Below are positions 60,100-64,000 of a DNA stretch of 64,000 nt, one piece after another. The DNA lies in the NCBI GenBank assembly GCA_046330255.1, contig JAXLTC010000001.1, forward strand, positions 1,240,001 to 1,304,000. Reading direction: 5' to 3'. Position numbers and translations under genes: made by a program. The notes under the pieces are model-generated. The model was not told where the DNA came from. It did not search any database and saw only the letters and a program-made list of their open reading frames with translations. Position 1 is the first letter of the stretch, and the number at the start of each line of letters is the position of its first letter. This DNA is from JBBSBL01 sp046330255 (GTDB lineage Bacteria > Actinomycetota > Thermoleophilia > Solirubrobacterales > Solirubrobacteraceae).

Positions 60100-61352
60100 G
60101 CGGCGTGCTCGGCGAGCTCGCGCGGCCGGCGCGCGCGGACCGCCGCGCGCAGGTCGCGCACCTCCCGGTCGTCGCCCAGCGCGAGCGCGCGCTCGCAGGC
60201 GGCGAGGCAGTCGCCGGTCCGGTCGGTGCGCGCGAGCGCGTGCGCGTAGCGGCTCCACGCCGCGCCCGACTCCGGCTCCAGCCGGGTCGCGGCCTCGCAG
60301 GAGGACACCTCGGCGCCGACGTCCCCGCTCAGCTGCTGGGCGAGCGCGAGGTCGAGCAGCCCCTCCACGCTCGGCCCGACCAGGCGCGCGCGCTCGAGCG
60401 CGGCGAGCGCGCCGCCGGTGTCGCCCGATCCGAGCCGCAGGCGGCCGAGGCGCTCCCAGGACGACGCGTCGCCCGGCGAGCGCTCGGCGGCGGCCGCAGC
60501 CGAGTCGACCGCCTGGCCGCGGGCCCCCATGTCCTCGTAGATGCGCGAGGCGTAGCGGTGCGGCGCGGGCCGCTCGCCCTCCACCCGCGCCCAGTCGCGC
60601 GCCGCCCGCGCGGCGGCGGGCAGGCTGCGCGCCTGCCAGTAGGCGACGGTCAGCAGGCGCAGCACGACCGGGTTGCGCGGCTCGGCGTCGCGCGCGTAGA
60701 CGAGGCGCTGGGCCGCGAGTGCCGCGTCACCCTCCTCCAGTGCGTGCTGTGCCGCGGTCATGAAGCGCTCCACGCGCTCGGCCGACGGGTCCGGGGTCGA
60801 GAAATCGACGAACTGCAGCGAGCCGGCCGGCACCGTGCGGATGCCGACCTGGAAGGAGACGCGCGCCCACTGCTGGACGTCGTCACCGTCGCCGGAGAAG
60901 TAGATGCCCGCCACGCTGCCCACGCCCCACTCCGGGTAGGCGCGGCAGCGCGCGTAGCGGTGGACCACCGAGTGGTCGGGTACGCGGGCGCCGAACGGGT
61001 CGTTGCGCGCGCGGTCCTGGGCGGCGTTGCGCGCCCGCTGCTCGGCCTCGTAGGCGCGCCGGCCGGCCTCCGCGCGCGCGGCGCGAGCGGCCGCGGCGGA
61101 TACCTTCACGGCGTTGCGGCTCACACGCCCGCCGCGGCTCTGCTCGGCGAGCCGCTCGAGCTCGTCGGCCGCGCGGTTGATCGCCTGGAGGTGGCGCTCG
61201 TGCTCCGCCTGCTTGCCGCGCGGCGCGATGTCCGGGTGCCAGCGCTTGGCCATTCTCCGCCGCGCGAGCTGGACGCGCCGCTTGTCGAACGGCGCCTCGA
61301 GCTCCAGGAGGAGCAGCGCCTGCTCGAGATCGAGGATCGGGACGTCGGACAT
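60096..61352 (-). CDS. J-domain protein with TPR repeats
   Basis: A 418-residue cytoplasmic protein. Residues 8-70 are a J-domain with the HPD motif at 39-41 (AKRWHPDIAPRGK). A middle beta region (PEWGVGSVAGIYFSGDGDDV) follows, and residues 205-400 are tandem TPRs (for example LARTDRTGDCLAACERALAL). It would recruit an Hsp70 to a TPR-bound client. ATG 61352 follows TACCGT by 9 nt. It is the first gene of a two-gene unit with the ThDP enzyme. Confidence 0.85.
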   Translation of the reverse strand: MSDVPILDLEQALLLLELEAPFDKRRVQLARRRMAKRWHPDIAPRGKQAEHERHLQAINRAADELERLAEQSRGGRVSRNAVKVSAAAARAARAEAGRRAYEAEQRARNAAQDRARNDPFGARVPDHSVVHRYARCRAYPEWGVGSVAGIYFSGDGDDVQQWARVSFQVGIRTVPAGSLQFVDFSTPDPSAERVERFMTAAQHALEEGDAALAAQRLVYARDAEPRNPVVLRLLTVAYWQARSLPAAARAARDWARVEGERPAPHRYASRIYEDMGARGQAVDSAAAAAERSPGDASSWERLGRLRLGSGDTGGALAALERARLVGPSVEGLLDLALAQQLSGDVGAEVSSCEAATRLEPESGAAWSRYAHALARTDRTGDCLAACERALALGDDREVRDLRAAVRARRPRELAEHAA

Positions 61353-61429
61353 GAGCCACGAACGGTACCGGGGCGCGGCGGCCGCGACGAGGCCGGCTGG
61401 ACGGGGATGCGCTCTATCCTCGATCGGCG

Positions 61430-63085
<1,656 letters not shown>

Positions 63086-63088
63086 GCG

Positions 63089-63256
63089 ATGGGATCGTCG
63101 CTGCCGGCCTTCGCCGGGGTTGCCGTGGCACTCAGCGCGACGCCCGGGCCCGCGATGGCGCTGGTCGTGGCTGCGCGCGCGCCGCGAGCCGGCGGACCGA
63201 CCCGCGGTGGCGTCCTGATCGCGCTCGGCGCCCGGCTCGCGATCGCGGCGCGCTGA
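63089..63256 (+). pseudogene. Truncated LysE/RhtB-family exporter remnant
   Basis: A 55-codon reading frame starting 3 nt after ettA. It begins FAGVAVALSATPGPAMALVVAARA, which matches the first helix and TPGP motif of LysE/RhtB amino-acid exporters, then GGVLIALGARLAIAA and a stop. Normal exporters have about 200 residues and six helices, so this is a decayed or truncated copy. Confidence 0.5.
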
Positions 63257-63323
63257 CGCCCGCTCGCGGGCGGCCTGCCGCTAGTCTGGCCTGCCGCACA
63301 CCGCTTCGGGGGAGGAAAGCGCC

Positions 63324-64000
63324 ATGCCGTCCAGCTCACGGGTAGTCCTCATCACCGGCTGCTCGTCCGGGATCGGCCGGGCGACGGCGGAACGGCTCGC
63401 CGGGGCCGGCTGGACCGTCTACGCGACCGCAAGACGGCCCGACTCGATCTCCGAGCTCGGCTCGCGCGGCTGCCGGCTGCTCGCGCTCGACGTCACCGAC
63501 GAGGAGTCGATGAGCGCCGCCGTCGCGGAGGTCGAGCGGGAGAACGGCTCGGTCGGGGCGCTCGTCAACAACGCGGGCTACAGCCAGAGCGGGGCGATCG
63601 AGGAGGTGCCGATGGACGAGGTCCGCCGCCAGTTCGAGACCAACGTCTTCGGGCTCGCGCGCATGTGCCAGCTCGTGCTTCCGGGCATGCGGCGCGCCGG
63701 CGCCGGGCGCATCGTGAACATCTCCTCGATGGGCGGCAAGCTCACCTTCCCCGGAGGGGGCTACTACCACGCGACCAAGCACGCGGTCGAGGCGATCAGC
63801 GACGCGCTGCGCTTCGAGGTCAGGGGGTTCGGCGTCGACGTCGTGTGCGTCGAGCCGGGCCTGATCCGCACCGGCTTCTCCGAGACCGCGGTGGGGTCGG
63901 TCAGCACCCCGGAGGGCAGCCCCTACGCCAAGTTCAACCACGTCGTCGCGAAGCAGACCGCCGAGGCCTACCACGGCCCGATGGGCAGGCTCGGCGGCGA
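63324..64000 (+). CDS. Short-chain dehydrogenase/reductase (partial)
   Basis: The first 225 residues of a classical SDR; the gene runs off the window. The cofactor motif TGCSSGIG (11-18), NNAG (82-85), the catalytic serine near VNISSMGG (134-135) and YHATK (Tyr148, Lys152) are all present. Asp56 in LDVTD fits NAD(P) binding. The substrate is unknown. A GGGGGAGGAAAG ribosome-binding site precedes ATG 63324, with a TAGTCT further upstream. Confidence 0.9.
   Translation, partial: MPSSSRVVLITGCSSGIGRATAERLAGAGWTVYATARRPDSISELGSRGCRLLALDVTDEESMSAAVAEVERENGSVGALVNNAGYSQSGAIEEVPMDEVRRQFETNVFGLARMCQLVLPGMRRAGAGRIVNISSMGGKLTFPGGGYYHATKHAVEAISDALRFEVRGFGVDVVCVEPGLIRTGFSETAVGSVSTPEGSPYAKFNHVVAKQTAEAYHGPMGRLGG

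Overview
The window is very GC-rich, densely coding actinobacterial DNA. The gene set fits a deep-branching actinobacterium of the Thermoleophilia / Solirubrobacterales type: a furA-katG pair, NucS mismatch repair, a Kgd-like E2-E1 fusion, DUF3817, YccF, and many small uncharacterised proteins. That placement is inferred from gene content and composition, not from a marker gene. I saw no rRNA, tRNA or CRISPR array.

Left arm (1-11,250) is accessory DNA. It is dominated by a 1990-residue secreted RHS/YD-repeat protein on the minus strand and a 5'-truncated second RHS copy on the plus strand. The two share a 2,581-bp inverted repeat with no length difference (1176-3756 and 6993-9573). Each repeat ends exactly where the conserved RHS core gives way to a different, GC-poorer C-terminal tip, and each tip is followed by small co-directional genes of the kind that supply immunity. 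The DNA between the repeats (3757-6992) holds the promoter region, start codon, signal peptide and N-terminal half. Its inversion would attach that N-terminus in frame to the other tip and place the other downstream genes behind the promoter. An IS3-family remnant and a gene fragment broken by it close this arm.

Middle (11,250-49,625) is mostly chromosomal housekeeping: peroxide defence (furA-katG), sugar kinase, secreted glycoside hydrolases (GH5-, GH39- and GH6-like), dCTP deaminase, citrate synthase, metF, metallo-beta-lactamase proteins, pyruvate kinase, a divergent glyoxalase I/II-like pair, Ppx/GppA, ketopantoate reductase, an alkyl-DHAP-synthase-like flavoprotein, a 2-oxoglutarate dehydrogenase E2-E1 fusion with two lipoyl domains, an alkyltransferase-like protein, YjbQ, enoyl-CoA hydratase, a VapBC-like pair and NucS. 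Three copies of a hairpin-containing intergenic repeat lie at 17,621, 36,544 and 47,139.

A second accessory island (49,629-53,818) is a GC-poorer, tightly spaced minus-strand operon: a 741-residue protein with a possible degenerate Nudix-like segment and TPRs, a 370-residue TPR / coiled-coil / three-TM protein, and a PP2C-type phosphatase. It runs with a 3-nt gap into nucS. I recognise no described system with this layout.

Right arm (54,427-64,000) returns to core genes: a TDT-family transporter, galactokinase, aldehyde dehydrogenase, a ThDP enzyme, a DnaJ-TPR protein, the ABC-F factor EttA, a truncated LysE relative and an SDR oxidoreductase that runs off the end. Across the whole window many first genes have a TANNNT hexamer only 6-11 nt before the start codon and no Shine-Dalgarno sequence, which suggests widespread leaderless transcription.
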